From positions 264,717,798-264,781,797 of the forward strand of contig NC_134138.1 of the NCBI RefSeq assembly GCF_033958435.1: a DNA stretch of 64,000 nucleotides, written 5' to 3'. The first letter of the stretch is position 1. Each line of letters opens with the position of its first letter. Positions 22,471-34,234 of this stretch are shown piece after piece. The DNA comes from Carettochelys insculpta (lineage: Eukaryota > Chordata > Testudines > Carettochelyidae). A program made the position numbers and the translations under genes. The notes under the pieces are model-generated. The model did not search any database and had not been told where the DNA came from. It saw nothing but the letters and a program-made list of their open reading frames with translations.

Positions 22471-23144
22471 CAGACTCAATATTTAAGGCACAGAGAACTA
22501 AAAATAGTAATCAAGGTTGACAAATCAGAAAAAAAGAATTATCAAGGTGAGCAAATCAGAGACCAGAGGGGTACGGTGGGGGGGGTGGAGTCAAGAATTA
22601 GATTAAGCTAAGCATGCAAAAGAATGTTAGTTTGCCTCCTAGATGAAGGATTCAGTGCATCTCTTTGCATTCCATGATATACCAGACTACTGTTTTGTCT
22701 CTTCTCAGACAGAGAACAAGCCCCCTCCCCTACACACAAACACACACACACATACTCACTGATCGTTTCTCATTTTGCACCTGGCTCACTATGCCCATAA
22801 GCATACTGCATGAATAAGCATATTTGTTCATGGGTATTATTAGTAAAAGTCATGCATGGGTCACAGACAATAAACAAAAACTCATGGCCCTTTGACCTGT
22901 CCATGATTTGTATTATATACTCCTGACTAAATCTGGGGTGTTGTGGAAGCTTTGGGGGGCACCACTGGTCATAGGGGAGGACCAGGACCGCTGCTTATAA
23001 AGCTTACAACATTTCTGGATCACACCAAACTGGGAGGGGTTGCAAGGACTTTATAAGATAGGATTAGAATTTAAAACCACCTCAACCTTAGCCTGAAATC
23101 AACAAGTCCATAAAGACAAGTATAAAGTGCAGACCCAGATATGG
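22471..23144. other. Non-coding DNA with a short CA-rich run
   Basis: A CA-rich simple sequence occurs at about 22733-22757. No other feature is supported. Confidence 0.4.
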
Positions 23145-23278
23145 ATCTGAAGAAGTGGGCCTGTCACACAAAAGTTCATCACCTAATAAATTATATTGTT
23201 AGTCTTTAAAGTGCTACATAACTGCTTTTTTGTTTTGTGAAGATACAGACTAACACAGCTACCTCTCTGACTAAAAAG
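23145..23278 (+). repeat. Dispersed repeat, copy 2, with extended right side
   Basis: The order is CTGAAGAAGTGGGCCTGTCA, CACCTAATAAATTA, TTAGTCTTTAAAGTGCTACA, CTGCTTTTTTGTTTTG, then ACAGACTAACACAGCTAC. The last segment shows that the full unit extends beyond the T-rich block. Confidence 0.85.
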
Positions 23279-23384
23279 TGGTCATGTTTAATCTTGAGAA
23301 AAGATAACTCAGGAAACCTGGTAATAGCACAGATATGTTAATTGCTGTTACTAAGATGATAGCATTCCACTATTCTCTATATCC

Positions 23385-23610
23385 ACTGAAGGTAGGACAA
23401 AAAGCAAGGGACTTAATCTGTAGCAAGGAAGATTTAGGTTAGCCATTAAGAAAATCTTTCCAACTATAATGATAGTTAAATTCTGGGATAGGCTGCCAAG
23501 GGAGGCTGGGGAATCCCTCTCACAGGCAGTTTTTAAGAACATGTGAGACAAACACCTGCCAGGGATGATCTGTAGTTACTTGGTCCAGCTTCAGTACAGG
23601 GGGATGGATG
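23385..23610 (+). mobile_element. CR1 LINE 3' fragment, diverged
   Basis: The segment has GGAAGATTTAGGTTAGCCAT, GGCTGCCAAGGGAGGCTGGG and CCAGGGATGATCTGTAGTTA, in the same order as the better preserved CR1 at 8145-8393. It is in plus orientation and lacks a clean terminus. Confidence 0.75.
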
Positions 23611-24237
23611 GATGGATTAGGTTCATAGTTCCTTGCCACCCTCCATTTCTGTAACCCTTTGCCCTGTTCTTCTTCATGTGTTTTATGGGAAGTAGGCTCT
23701 GGAGATAGGACAGTGCAGGGACAGAGCACTGACAGTGCGTGGGATGACCACACTCAGGACATCACTCCTTACTGGATTCCAAGGGTAAGTTAAAACATCC
23801 ACTAGTATTAAGTGTAACTGGCTCACTCAACATAATATGAGCATTATTCCTGGAAGACTGGAGGGCAGTAACGGGAATGGAGTTCTGAAACAAGGAGCAG
23901 GGTATACAGAGGACAAAGGTCATGCAGTGGCATACAGCCTTCTGCAGATTCCCCTAGATCTCAATTTCTGAACTTGCCAGAGTGAACACTGCAAAGACCA
24001 GTTTAGGTCCTGACCCTGCACGTTGCCCGTGGACAGCACCACTCCTTGACATCAACGCTAGTTGTGTGTGTCTGTCCATCACAACCTGCCAGTTCAGCTC
24101 CTAACTCCATCATTCCAAAGCAACAGACTTTCCTACTCTGGTTGGAAGCATTCAGGGATTTCAAGCTGCCATCTTGCTCCACACACAGAGGAGTGAGGCA
24201 GGGACCCACAGAACTAAAAGTGTGAAGTCTCTATGTT
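23611..24237. other. Non-coding DNA, nothing recognised
   Basis: No supported feature. Confidence 0.4.
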
Positions 24238-24510
24238 AGTACAGTGAATTCTTCACAAGGTGTCTGGCTGATGGATCTTGGTAACATGCTCAGGGTCTCA
24301 AAGATCACCATATTTGGGGTCAGGAAGGAATTTTCTTCCAGGTCAGATTGAGAGAGACCCTAGGGCACTCGCTGCTTTAAACTAGTGTAAATGAGGGGAG
24401 TCTCTGTAACTTAAAAGTGTTTAAATAATGATTTGAGGACTTCAGTAGCTCAGCCAGAGGTTATGGATATACTACTCGAGCAAGTGCAGGAGATCAGACT
24501 AGACTAGGTA
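24238..24510 (+). mobile_element. CR1-type LINE 3' fragment
   Basis: The segment contains CAAGGTGTCTGGCTGATGGA, CATATTTGGGGTCAGGAAGG, AATTTTCTTCCAGGTCAGAT and CAGGAGATCAGACTAGACTA. This order matches a second CR1 3' subfamily found in turtles and crocodilians. It lacks the terminal direct repeats. Confidence 0.7.
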
Positions 24511-25558
24511 TCAGCAACCCTTCAGAGGTGGAGTGCTGAAATTTGACCTTTTGACCTCTATGTGTGGTGCGAGTGCCACTGATACTTTTTAAAGTCACCA
24601 ATAGTCCTACTAACAACAGCTTACAAAAGGACTGAGGGGCGCTCCACAGCTGGGATAGCCAGGGGCTGCAGGATGTGCCTGAGGGTGGCACTGGAATACC
24701 CAGAGGTTTGCAGAGCTGCACTGGGACATGCTAGCAGAGCTGGGACAGGGGAAGCTCCCATAGCTGCCAACGCCATCCTTGGCTCTCACTGGCATTAAAA
24801 TCCCTCCCTTTGGTGAGCCGTATATTGGCCAGTCTGTTCTTCAAGAGCTTAGTCATCAGTGGGGGAAGGGGGACCCTTCCCTTTATACATCCTTGGACAG
24901 GTCCAGTCAATCTCACATGACTGCTCTCACCAGGAGCTCCCAGGTTGATGATGTGGTGAACAGGGTTAAAGCCGCCCTTAGACACAGGATCAGAAGCATG
25001 AGCAGGGCTGAGTGGTGACACAGCATCCATGTGACTTAGCCTGAACACTGCAGACTGTTGTAGGGGCCACATTTTAAAAATATGGTGAAAAATTGGAGAT
25101 GGGGCAGTGAAGAGCCCCATTCGAGGGCTAGAGAAAAACACCTTCTTGTGAGCAGTTGGAAGGAGCCCGACATATTTGGCTTCTACAAAAAAGGCTGAGC
25201 ACTGATGACACTCAAGTGTCTCAGAGCCTTCCTGGAGAGAATAAGTCAGGTTTGAAAGGGCTGGTTAATGGTGCAGAGAAAGGCAGAATAAGACCCAGTG
25301 GCTGGACGGTGGCTGGAACCAGATACACTCATATTGGAAATAAGGCACAAATATTGCACAGGGAGGATGATTCACCTTGGAAAAAACTACGGTTCTCCAT
25401 TGCTAGATATCTTCTAACAAAGACTAGACAACTTTCTGATGTGTCTGGATGAAAACTTAGCTACTGACATACAGGAGGGCTAGGGAATGCAGGGGTCAGA
25501 TTTGATACTTTAAACAGTCCTGTCTGGCCTTATCATCCACTAATTAATCACAAACTGA
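24511..25558. other. Non-coding DNA, nothing firmly recognised
   Basis: 24500-24780 reads like a diverged turtle repeat (CAACCCTTCAGAGGTGG), but I cannot define its ends. Confidence 0.35.
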
Positions 25559-25945
25559 GGCTACATCTACACTAGCCCAAAACTTTGAAATGGCCGTGTA
25601 ACTGGCCATTTCAAAGTTTACTAATGAAGCCGGCAGCCACAACACTTCGAAATTGACGCAGCTCGCTGCCACGTGGCTCGTCCAGATAGGGCTCCTTTTC
25701 GAAAGGACCCCGGCAATTTTGAAATCCCCTTATTCCTATCTGCTGTTAGGAATAAGGGGATTTCGAAGTTGCCAGGGTCCTTTCCAAAAGGAGCCCCATC
25801 TGAATGAGCCGCGTCAATTTCGAAGTGCCGTGGCTGCCTGCATTCTAATGAGGCGCTGAATATGTATTTCAGCGCTTCATTAGTAAACTTTGAAATGGCC
25901 ATTTGCATGGCCATTTCGAAGTTTTGGGCTAGTGTAGACACGACC
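25559..25945. mobile_element. Full-length fold-back MITE with TGA target duplication
   Basis: This 387-bp element is almost completely palindromic about a centre near 25743-25752. The ends are GGCTACATCTACACTAGCCC and, reversed, GGTCGTGTCTACACTAGCCC. The interior arms share CTTATTCC against GGAATAAG and AAATGGCCA against TGGCCATTT. TGA flanks both ends (25556-25558, 25946-25948). It has no transposase and must be mobilised in trans. The 3-bp duplication hints at PIF/Harbinger. Confidence 0.85.
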
Positions 25946-26238
25946 TGAGTGTGTAGTATAGGAAGCAACCTGTGGCGTTTACTGTGCAGCCAGTTGCTCC
26001 CCAGACTCAGTAGTCATGAGGTTGAATGACCCAGAGGAACCCACTCAAATATCCCAAGAGGATAGCCAGGAGGGGAGGGGTAAGTGTGGTAGTGACATCA
26101 CAAAGCCCTGTTGCACAACCTCAGCCTGTTGGAGGACGGGAGTGAGAAGCTGATGACCTCATAAAGCGACTCTGACAACAGCTGGGCATGACGGAGGTGC
26201 AAGGCAGGAGCAACATCAGAGACTTCAAGAGACCTATC
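25946..26238. other. Non-coding DNA, nothing recognised
   Basis: No supported feature apart from the flanking TGA. Confidence 0.4.
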
Positions 26239-26340
26239 AAAACAAAAAGCAGTCAAGTAGCACTTTAAAGACTAGCAAAATAGTTTATTAGGTGAGCTTC
26301 CGTGGGAGAGACCTGTGTGTTTGCAGCAGCAAGGCTCCTT
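26239..26340 (-). repeat. Dispersed ~90-bp repeat, copy 3
   Basis: The copy reads AAAACAAAAAGCAGTCAAGT, ACTTTAAAGACTAGCAAAAT, TTATTAGGTGAGCTTCCGTG and GGAGAGACC. It has the same orientation as copy 1. Confidence 0.85.
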
Positions 26341-27659
26341 CTCAAGGTCTCTCCTTAGGGCCTGAGACTGAATCTATGTGAGCCTGAGGAGAAGCCTCGT
26401 CGGTGTTTTCTCCTTCCCTATCACCGATTCTGTGTAACCTGTTTAAAAGGTAAGAGCCTCCAAAGGGGGCTGGCACCTGTCCTGTCTGATCCTCTTGGTA
26501 TCAGCTGAATTCTACGCATAGAATCTAGGTTAAAGCCTCGTCCTGTTGAGTCACTTGGGCCACTGGTTCATTCTTTCACATTTCCCTCTTCTTCTGCCCC
26601 TCGCTCCACTAAGGATGCTGATGATGGTGGTGTGTGCACAAGTGCGTGCAAGTGTCTGAGTGTCAGGGGGCTTGCTTTCATTGTGGGAGACCTTCACAAA
26701 GAGTCAGGGTGGGAAATGCTCTGAGACTGATCCTCCCCAGTGTGCGAAACGCTGGACTAGAGGATTCCTCCACAACCTCAAGGTCCAACATAGCCAGTAG
26801 CTCTTGGCAGACTTTCCCACAACTTCCATGGAAGTGTTGGAGATTATCAGGGAAGTTTTCCATATTTCAGATATCTGCCTGGATGGACACTGGAGAATCA
26901 AAAGAAGGCCATGGGCAGGAAAACCAGATACATGGGTTTGAGCTCATTTTGTGTACTTGCTTTTCTATTCTTGCTCCTGCATACCCCTGTTGTTTGCTTA
27001 TATTCATCCTTTGTTATTCGTCCTAGTTTCCACTTGTTGAAAAGGCACAACCAACAGGTTGGCTGGTGGAGAGGTGTGACCAGCAGGGTGGTTGACAAGG
27101 AGAGGCATAGCCATCAGGGCAGCTGGTGAGGGCCTGAGAAGTAGATTATACAAGGTATTTCCTCACACACCCCCTTCCACCCAGGCTGACAGGTAAACTC
27201 TGCAGATGAACTTCTGAACTCTAGGGCTTCACTGATCAAGGACACCAACTGTGAGTGGGGTGCAGAGAAGGGACAGTCATGTTAAAGAGAGTTCTGAGCT
27301 TCTGGATTTATGAACTTGAAGGAAAAGGGCACTGTCCAACTTCATTGGGGTGGTTCTTTTTGCTCATGTTTTATGTTTATGAACCCAAGCTGCGGTGATT
27401 TCCAAAATTAATGCTGCGTTACTCTCCTCCTTTTATCAAAAGGCTTTTGCTACCCTCTGACTCTGTGCTTGTAAAAGGGGAAGTATTGCCTTTTAGGGAC
27501 ACCCAGGGGGCAGTGTGTAATTGTCTCAGGTGACTGTGTGAGGACAGGAGACCATGCTGATGGACTGAAAGGAACCCCTAAACACTGAACCTGACCCTTG
27601 TTGCATTAACTCTCTCTGGCAAAAGTGTTACATTAAAAAGCACCTATTGCACTTTAATA
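26341..27659. other. Non-coding DNA, nothing recognised
   Basis: No exon or named repeat is supported. The 130-codon frame at 26634 has no family resemblance. Confidence 0.4.
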
Positions 27660-27752
27660 GTAACAGAGAGGAAGCTGTGCTAGTCTATACACTATCAAAA
27701 CAAAAAGCAGTCAAGTAGCACTTTCAAGACTAGCAAAATAGTTTATTGCACT
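27660..27752 (-). repeat. Dispersed repeat, copy 4, with extended left side
   Basis: AGAGAGGAAGCTGTGCTAGTC precedes AAAACAAAAAGCAGTCAAGT and AGACTAGCAAAATAGTTTAT. The extra side matches the reverse complement of the extension in copy 2, so the unit spans both sides of the A/T-rich block. Confidence 0.8.
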
Positions 27753-29164
27753 TTGAGACCTTGATCTTGGGTAGGCCATCTAGGTGCTAATATTCTGCAG
27801 TCAGCAGCAACCACATGAATAAATAGTAACTAAATATGCCGTTCTCAGAATACTGACGTCCCTCAATATTTCATTTTCTCATTCACTCAGATTTGTGGGA
27901 ATTAGATATTTATAGCACCATGCTCATTAACTCCAACAGAAACTGAATTCTGAAATATTAAAAGAATGTTTTCATGTTCCATAGACTCATTTACAAGAGT
28001 CTATTCTTAGCCTATTTATTCCAGTTTGTGATCAAACCACATGAAGATTTGCATTCGTACCCAGCGACAAGTTCAGTGCAATATGTTGAAAGGTAAGAGA
28101 ACAGTTCATTTATTTTTGCTGCTATTAAAGTAGTTGCTTATAATTAACAGCCAGAAATGTAAAAAGATTCTTTTTGCAGCAGGAGCATGTGTTAAATATG
28201 CCAGCGCATCTCCCAATATCTTGCTGCTGGCCCCCCTGTGGTTCAGGCAGATGTAGATAGGTTTATATGGGCCAATGAAAAAAAATAACCAAGAGAAAAC
28301 ATAAATTAAATGTCTGTTGGAAACACGTGCCATAGAGTGGTTTTGCATTCACATGACACCATGAACTTCATTAGGAGCTGGATTCACTGTAGCTCAGACA
28401 GGGAGGTGTAATTTACAACTCCTTATGCCAGCAAGCCCCTTTACAACCCGCAGGGTACTCATTTGGGAAGGCCAGGCAGGCTGAACAGCACTGGAGTGGT
28501 AAGCGTTCTTAAATCTACAGCTGGAGCTCTACAGAAGTTCCACTGGCAGAACCTACTGAATTAAGTATTGAATTAGTGCAATCCCCAGCCAAGGCCATTC
28601 TTTTCAGCCAGTGCCCTCCACTCCAACTTTTTTGGGCAGCACTTTGATTGGCATTGGTTACTTATAGAGACCTACAGATGGATAGGGAGCATGATCAGGA
28701 CTGGTCTTCATTGTAGCTCTTTCCACCATACATCTCTCCCATGCATCCCCAAACAAGCTCAATGCCTCAAAAGGAGGTGAGGAGGGTGAGCAGGGAAGCT
28801 GCCCTTCTGCACACTTGCTTGCACCACCAACTTAGGTGAGACTATGTACATTGTGCCACACAGGGACCAGCTGTGCCATTCTCGATCCCCAGTCTAATTC
28901 AGAGCTCCTATTTCTGCCTCAGGCCAGGAACTAAATGCTATCTTTTGGTCCTATGTTAAGACAAGGATACCACCACATGGGTGTTAGAAGGATAGCTGCC
29001 TCTCTGACACTGCAAAATGGAGATTGAAACTCCCCTGACACTGGTGGACTTTCTGCTGCTCGTGACTTGTGCTAAGACTTATCCTCATTGAAACTAGCAA
29101 AAATTAAGTGTGAATCTGGCCCTGTTCTACTAACTGCATATGAATGCATATGTTCAGAATTTCC
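27753..29164. other. Non-coding DNA, nothing recognised
   Basis: No supported feature in about 1.4 kb. Confidence 0.4.
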
Positions 29165-29265
29165 AGATCTGAAGTAGTGAGTCTGTCCCATGAAAGCTCA
29201 TCACCTAATAAATTATTTTGTTAGTCTTTAAAGTGCTACAGGACTGCTTTTTTGTTTTGCATATG
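29165..29265 (+). repeat. Dispersed ~90-bp repeat, copy 5
   Basis: The copy reads TCTGAAGTAGTGAGTCTGTC, CATGAAAGCTCATCACCTAA and TTAGTCTTTAAAGTGCTACA, ending in CTGCTTTTTTGTTTTG. Confidence 0.87.
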
Positions 29266-30116
29266 AATAATGTTAGAAGCCTTGTTCTCTTTAGCTCATG
29301 GAGCACTGGAGTTTAATTGGTGGATCAGATTCAGATCTGATCTTAACTGGTGCATATACTTCATTCTAATATGCCACATCTGATTTTGTGTGTGTCATCT
29401 GTATTATAAGAATAACCAATAAGTGGGATGACTTATCTCTAAAATACAATGTATTGCATAGAAAATGTCTGGATGGTTTTACAATGCCTGGTAAATATTG
29501 CTTCTTATCGATCTACTGACTACGCATTCAGTGGCACCATCTAAGGTTTTGCTTCCAGGGTCAGACTACATCTCTCTTATATTTCTACCAATTTCCATCA
29601 CTGGCTACAACAGATTTTATTTTTCTTACTTTTATGGGACCTGTTTTTGTGTTATTCTGCTTCCTCTATTCCAGAGAAAGGTGACCGTGACTACTGCCTC
29701 CTGCAAATATTTTCTTGTAAAATAAAAGCGGTGCACAGAGTTAAAGTTCAGCTTGAATACCAGCATTTAGGATGAATGGAGAGATGCTAAGGCCCAAATC
29801 CTGAAGATTTTTAACCATGGCTAGAGTGCTGTGCCATAACCGAGTCTCCCTGACAACAGACTCAGAGTGGTCTCTGCACCCACCCCCCCACACACACGCT
29901 CACGAAGTTCCAAGACTGGAGTCAGGTACTTAAAACCTTTTTTTAGTTCTGCCTTGAGTCTGTTCTTTGCATGAAAAAAAGTGAACATTTGGAAAAAGTA
30001 GCCCTGCGCATATTCCCATTGTGAGTGGACATCAGCCATTTGCTTCTATGACAGCTGGATGAGGCATAATAAAGGTAACCCAACAAACAGCTGTCACAGC
30101 CTTGTAAGATCTGCAA
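29266..30116. other. AT-rich DNA, nothing recognised
   Basis: A C/CA-rich tract lies at 29880-29900. No exon is supported. Confidence 0.4.
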
Positions 30117-30530
30117 GGCTACGTCTACACTACAGAGATCTTTCGAAAGAAGCCCTTCCAGAAGATCTCTTCCAAAAGAATGCATCCACTTGAAAAAAGC
30201 AGATCGAAAGGGTGATCTGCTTTTTCAAAAGAGAAAGTCCACTCAGACCCTGCTCTTTTGAAAGAACCTGCCAGGGATCAAAACGTCAGGCACCATGAGG
30301 ATTGCTCTTTTGCAAGAAGGGTCCTGCGGAGCATCTACACACATCTTCTGTTGAAAGAAGTTTGGAAAGAAGGTGTTCTTCCTGAAACAGCAGGGGAAGA
30401 GCGCTTTAGAAAGGAGCAATGCATTCTTTCAATTCATTTTCAAAGAATGCTTTTTGTGTGTAGATGCTCCATGGGATCTTTCAACAGAACCCCCTTTTTT
30501 CCAAAAGAACTTGCTAGTGCATATTAAGCC
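30117..30530. mobile_element. MITE, GGCTACGTCTACACTACAG family
   Basis: The left end is GGCTACGTCTACACTACAGA. The right end, CTAGTGCATATTAAGCC, is its degraded inverted counterpart. The interior is full of CTTTTGAAAGAA-type short palindromes. It is flanked by CAA and AAA, so a target duplication is uncertain. It has no coding capacity. Confidence 0.7.
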
Positions 30531-31999
30531 AAAATGTGTAACATCAACAGCAATCAATGTATATTTCTATGAGGAATCTCATTTATAAAATACACTTTAT
30601 TCTGAACATAGTTTATGAAAATAAGCCATGGTATGGCGGGTGGCTGACCTGCTAATGCTCATATTTTGACCACTGCACTCTCAAAAGGAGCTTGCAGTAA
30701 AGACTACTAAGGTTCATGTCATGTTGGCAACCTTAGGAAAAGCATGGCTTAACCTTGTCTAGCTTCATCAAAATCTTTCTTCAATGAAATACAGAGATTC
30801 ATAAATCATCTCTGCACCGGTATCAAAATCTTTGCAATCCCAAGTCACTTGTGAGCTTCAGAAGGATTGACTAGGTAGTCAATCCTTTCAGAAAAGATAT
30901 CTCCTGGTTCATCTCAGTGTCCTTTCAGGCTTGGTATGAGATCAGAACAACAACATAGCACTTCTAGTGTTCATCACGATTGTAGGTACATGCAACCATC
31001 TAAGTTGGTAACTGCTTAGTATACCATTACCCAAACATCTGAAAACTGCAGGAAAATGAAAATAGTCATTCCTCACTACCTCCAGCAACCCTGTCATGTG
31101 GCAAGGACCTCACTACCTCAGTTTATATATTGCTGCCCCACCAGCAAGTATTTTGTGCTACTTCTTTCAAGGGGCATTCCCCACAATTTGTAAAATGTTG
31201 GAGAAGCACTTCGTAATATGATCCTTCTTTTCCTTTCTTACAAGCACTGATAAAAAATTAAATAGTTAACAATACTGCCATGTAAAGTTTCATCACTATC
31301 ATCTGAACTACTGCCCACTGAAATGTTTTAAGCACGTCACAAGGAAGCACGTGTTTTAAGCACGTCACAATCATCAATGCACTGATTACAGTTTTTATAT
31401 AGTTTGATGTTTTTTCCTGTATGTACACTAATGGTGGCTGGATGCCCACTACTTATTGTTTTAAATTCCCCCCGACTCCCCAGCATGTAGTCCTCTAGAG
31501 AATCACACTGTGGAAAACACTGTCCCAGTTGTGTGTCTAAAATACAGTAACAGCTAATTAATGACCAACTCACCTCACGTTGTTACACACGCATGCACCC
31601 GCGTGCGCACACACACACACACACACACAAAACCATGAATGAACTACCAATTACTTTCACAGATATACCAGTTGCATTACGCTAGGGTTCTCTTTTTTGG
31701 CATGCATTGATGGGTGCTTGAACTCTGTTGTAGTATTGAAAATTAGATACATATTGATCTTCCTACAACTGGAGTGGTTACAGGGTTAGGGATCACATAT
31801 TTCAGTCTGCACACAGTACTCTGCTTTGATTATACTCACGTCTTCCTTCTTTTAAATCTCAGTATCTGGGTGCATCTGTTTGTTTTGCTTTTGCGAGTAG
31901 CTACTTCTCAGCTGCATACAGGAAGCACTGTGAATATTTACAAGCTCAAAAAATACACTAAGTTACTTTGCAAGAGATAAAACCTATAACAACTCTGTC
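30531..31999. other. Non-coding DNA with a small direct repeat and a CA microsatellite
   Basis: An 18-bp direct repeat GTTTTAAGCACGTCACAA occurs at 31325 and 31353. Nothing else is recognised apart from the microsatellite listed separately. Confidence 0.45.
31588..31629. repeat. (CA)n microsatellite
   Basis: A run of about 12 CA units follows an irregular GCATGCACCCGCGTGCG segment. Confidence 0.9.
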
Positions 32000-32000
32000 A

Positions 32001-32180
32001 AAAGACCTCATGTGATTCTTTAAACCTCAGATTTGGTACACTGCCATATTGAATTGACTTCCTGCTTTACTGAGATATCCTGCACAAAGCTGCAAACATG
32101 AGGGTATGTCTGTGATGTGTAAGGAGAAGTCAGAGAAAAGTTAAAGTGCATGAGTTATCAATCTGCCAGTGACAGCTCAT
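32001..32180 (+). repeat. Diverged duplicate A of an unknown sequence
   Basis: The sequence shares AAACATGAG-type blocks and GTGTCTGTGATGT, then GGAGAAGTCAGAGAAAAG, in the same order with the segment at 34235-34420. Identity is patchy but continuous over roughly 170 bp. Confidence 0.7.
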
Positions 32181-32847
32181 GGCTAAAGCATTGATTTTGG
32201 ATTCCGATATGGAGACCGTCCAAACAAATGCCTACAAAAATTTAAACCAGATAAGTATTGAAACAGATTAAGTGACTTGTGGTAATGTCACTGCGAACTA
32301 CAATTGAAGGTGCCGGATGTCTCTTTTTTTGAACAATCACTAAAATATGATGCCAAGGAGTATAGATTTCATTGCCAGGTTCTTCAATAAACATTATGCT
32401 TTATATTCTGGAAAAGTTTTAGTAGCTATTCTCTCCTACCAGTGAACATCAGATTTAGGTTGGATATGTTAATCCCCTATGCACTAAAAAGGAGAAATCT
32501 CTTAAATCTGTATGCATCAGTGTCAATCACCAATCAGGATTTTTCAGGGTCCAATCAACTCTATTATACACTGAAACCAAAACGCGAAAAACACTTGACT
32601 GAAGAAGTCTAATAAATAAAGGTTATTACACTCCTCTTGTGTCAAAGGCATAATTTCAAATAAGGTATTTTATCATAACAAAGTGATCCCACATAACATT
32701 TATTACACTGCATTAAACTCACAGTAATATACTGTAACAGTCTTCTATTTATCTGCAGAAAAAAAATCCCCTCTACATATTATCAGAAATACAGTCTTAC
32801 ACATAATTCCCTGGATAGAACAGGCCCAACATTTTTAAGAGTGACAA
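32181..32847. other. AT-rich DNA, nothing recognised
   Basis: No supported feature. Confidence 0.4.
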
Positions 32848-33165
32848 CAGGCTGAACCTGTCTAGTCTGGCACTCTCAGGACCTGAATGGTGCCAAACAA
32901 GAGAATTTGCTGAACCACAGGAGGTTAATATTGTCTAGGAGCCTCACTGACACTTCCACTGCTTACTGGGCTCTTAAAAGACTTCTAGGGGTAAATTAGA
33001 GCTAAATAACAGCACAGCACATTGAGAGCCAAGACTGGGGTCTGTAAAGAAACTTCATGGGACCACAAGAAACTTGACCACACCCTCCATAAGTGGACAT
33101 CTGCCTAACTAAAATAAAATCATGCCAGACCATGGACGTTGCTGGACTAGAGAGCATTAACACCC
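32848..33165 (+). mobile_element. MITE, CAGGTTGAACC (Tigger-like) family, copy 1
   Basis: The copy begins CAGGCTGAACCTGTCTAGTC and aligns along its length with the copy at 53640 (AACAAGAGAATTTGCTG, CACTTCCACTGCTTACT, GACCACAAGAAACTTG). The right terminus is degraded after GCTGGACTAGAGAG. Confidence 0.8.
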
Positions 33166-33277
33166 TCGTGATTTTAAATGCCTTTTTTTTCCCTAAATGT
33201 CCAACTGGAGGCATCTCAAAGGGCCCAAGTGAGGAGTGATCAGGAATTCTGACGCCTCTCCATATCCCATGGTTATG

Positions 33278-33372
33278 GTCTGAAGAAGTAGGTCTGTCCC
33301 ACCAAAGCTCATCACCTAATAAATTATTTTGTTAGTCTTTAAAGTGCTACTTGACTGCTTTTTTGTTTTTCT
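33278..33372 (+). repeat. Dispersed ~90-bp repeat, copy 6
   Basis: The copy reads GGTCTGAAGAAGTAGGTCTG, AGCTCATCACCTAATAAATT and TTAGTCTTTAAAGTGCTACT, with a CTGCTTTTTTGTTTTT end. Confidence 0.87.
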
Positions 33373-34014
33373 CCATATCCCAAGGGAGAAGAATTTTGCT
33401 TGTGTTGGTCCAGTGCCAAGTGGACAGGTACTTATTAGTGGTCTTTCCAGCTCAAGGGATAGATACATTGCCAGGCTGCCGTGGAGCAGACACAATTGTT
33501 TTTTTTTTTTTCTTTCTGATGAAGAAAAAAGGAACATTCCTCTCTCTAATGTTGTCAGAGAAAAGACTTTTGTGAGCAGTGAATAACTGACATGCTTAAC
33601 AGACAAATAAAAACCTCTCAATACAGGTCACAAAGATGAAAGTGAAATGCAATCTGAACTACACGTTCTAGCAGAACGACAATGGCCCCTCAGGGTCAGG
33701 ACTGGGGGGTACCACCAGGACTGCTGGGGACAGATAGTTGTTCTGTGGAGAAGCAAAACTAATTGCTAATTCACAAGAGCTAAATTCATTGTTAAAATAC
33801 TTTGTTAGAAATAGCATATGCAGCATCCACCCTGCCATGAAAAATACAGCAGAGGTAGCAAAGAAAGAGAGAAGAAGGCATGACGAACAACAGGTGAGGG
33901 AAGGAAAGGCTTCAGTAGTATGCAGAGGTGGTGCACAGACATATGCAGGTTGGTAGTATTTACCTTGATGCTGCTGAATACAGATGTCTAAGGTATTAGC
34001 AAACAAATCAAAGC
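33373..34014. other. Non-coding DNA, nothing recognised
   Basis: A T-rich run lies at 33499-33511. No supported exon. Confidence 0.4.
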
Positions 34015-34135
34015 TAGTGCCAAGCTTTCTGGGACAGGGACCATCTTTTTCTGTGTTTGTACAGCTGCACAGTGGCACCCTGACTTACTTCTGGGGCTCC
34101 TCAGTGCTACTTCAATTCAAATCATAATATCAGAG
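34015..34135 (+). mobile_element. CORE/MIR-like SINE 3' segment
   Basis: The segment contains TTTCTGGGACAGGGACCATC, TGTGTTTGTACAGCTGCACA and GGGGCTCCTCAGTGCTACTT, which match the 3' part of an old amniote repeat. Reverse-orientation pieces of the same family appear at 34885, 37500 and 43890. Confidence 0.6.
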
Positions 34136-34234
34136 CGGAGCAGGAGTTGCTGAATGTGTTTTATACTGTGGAGAGGAGTTGTGTGTAAAGTCCTATGCCC
34201 CCATAGGTTCAGATAAGCAGGGCAGAAGCTCCGT

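Noticed and set aside
26634..27026. 130-codon plus-strand frame
   Set aside because: It shows no domain, no splice context and no family resemblance.
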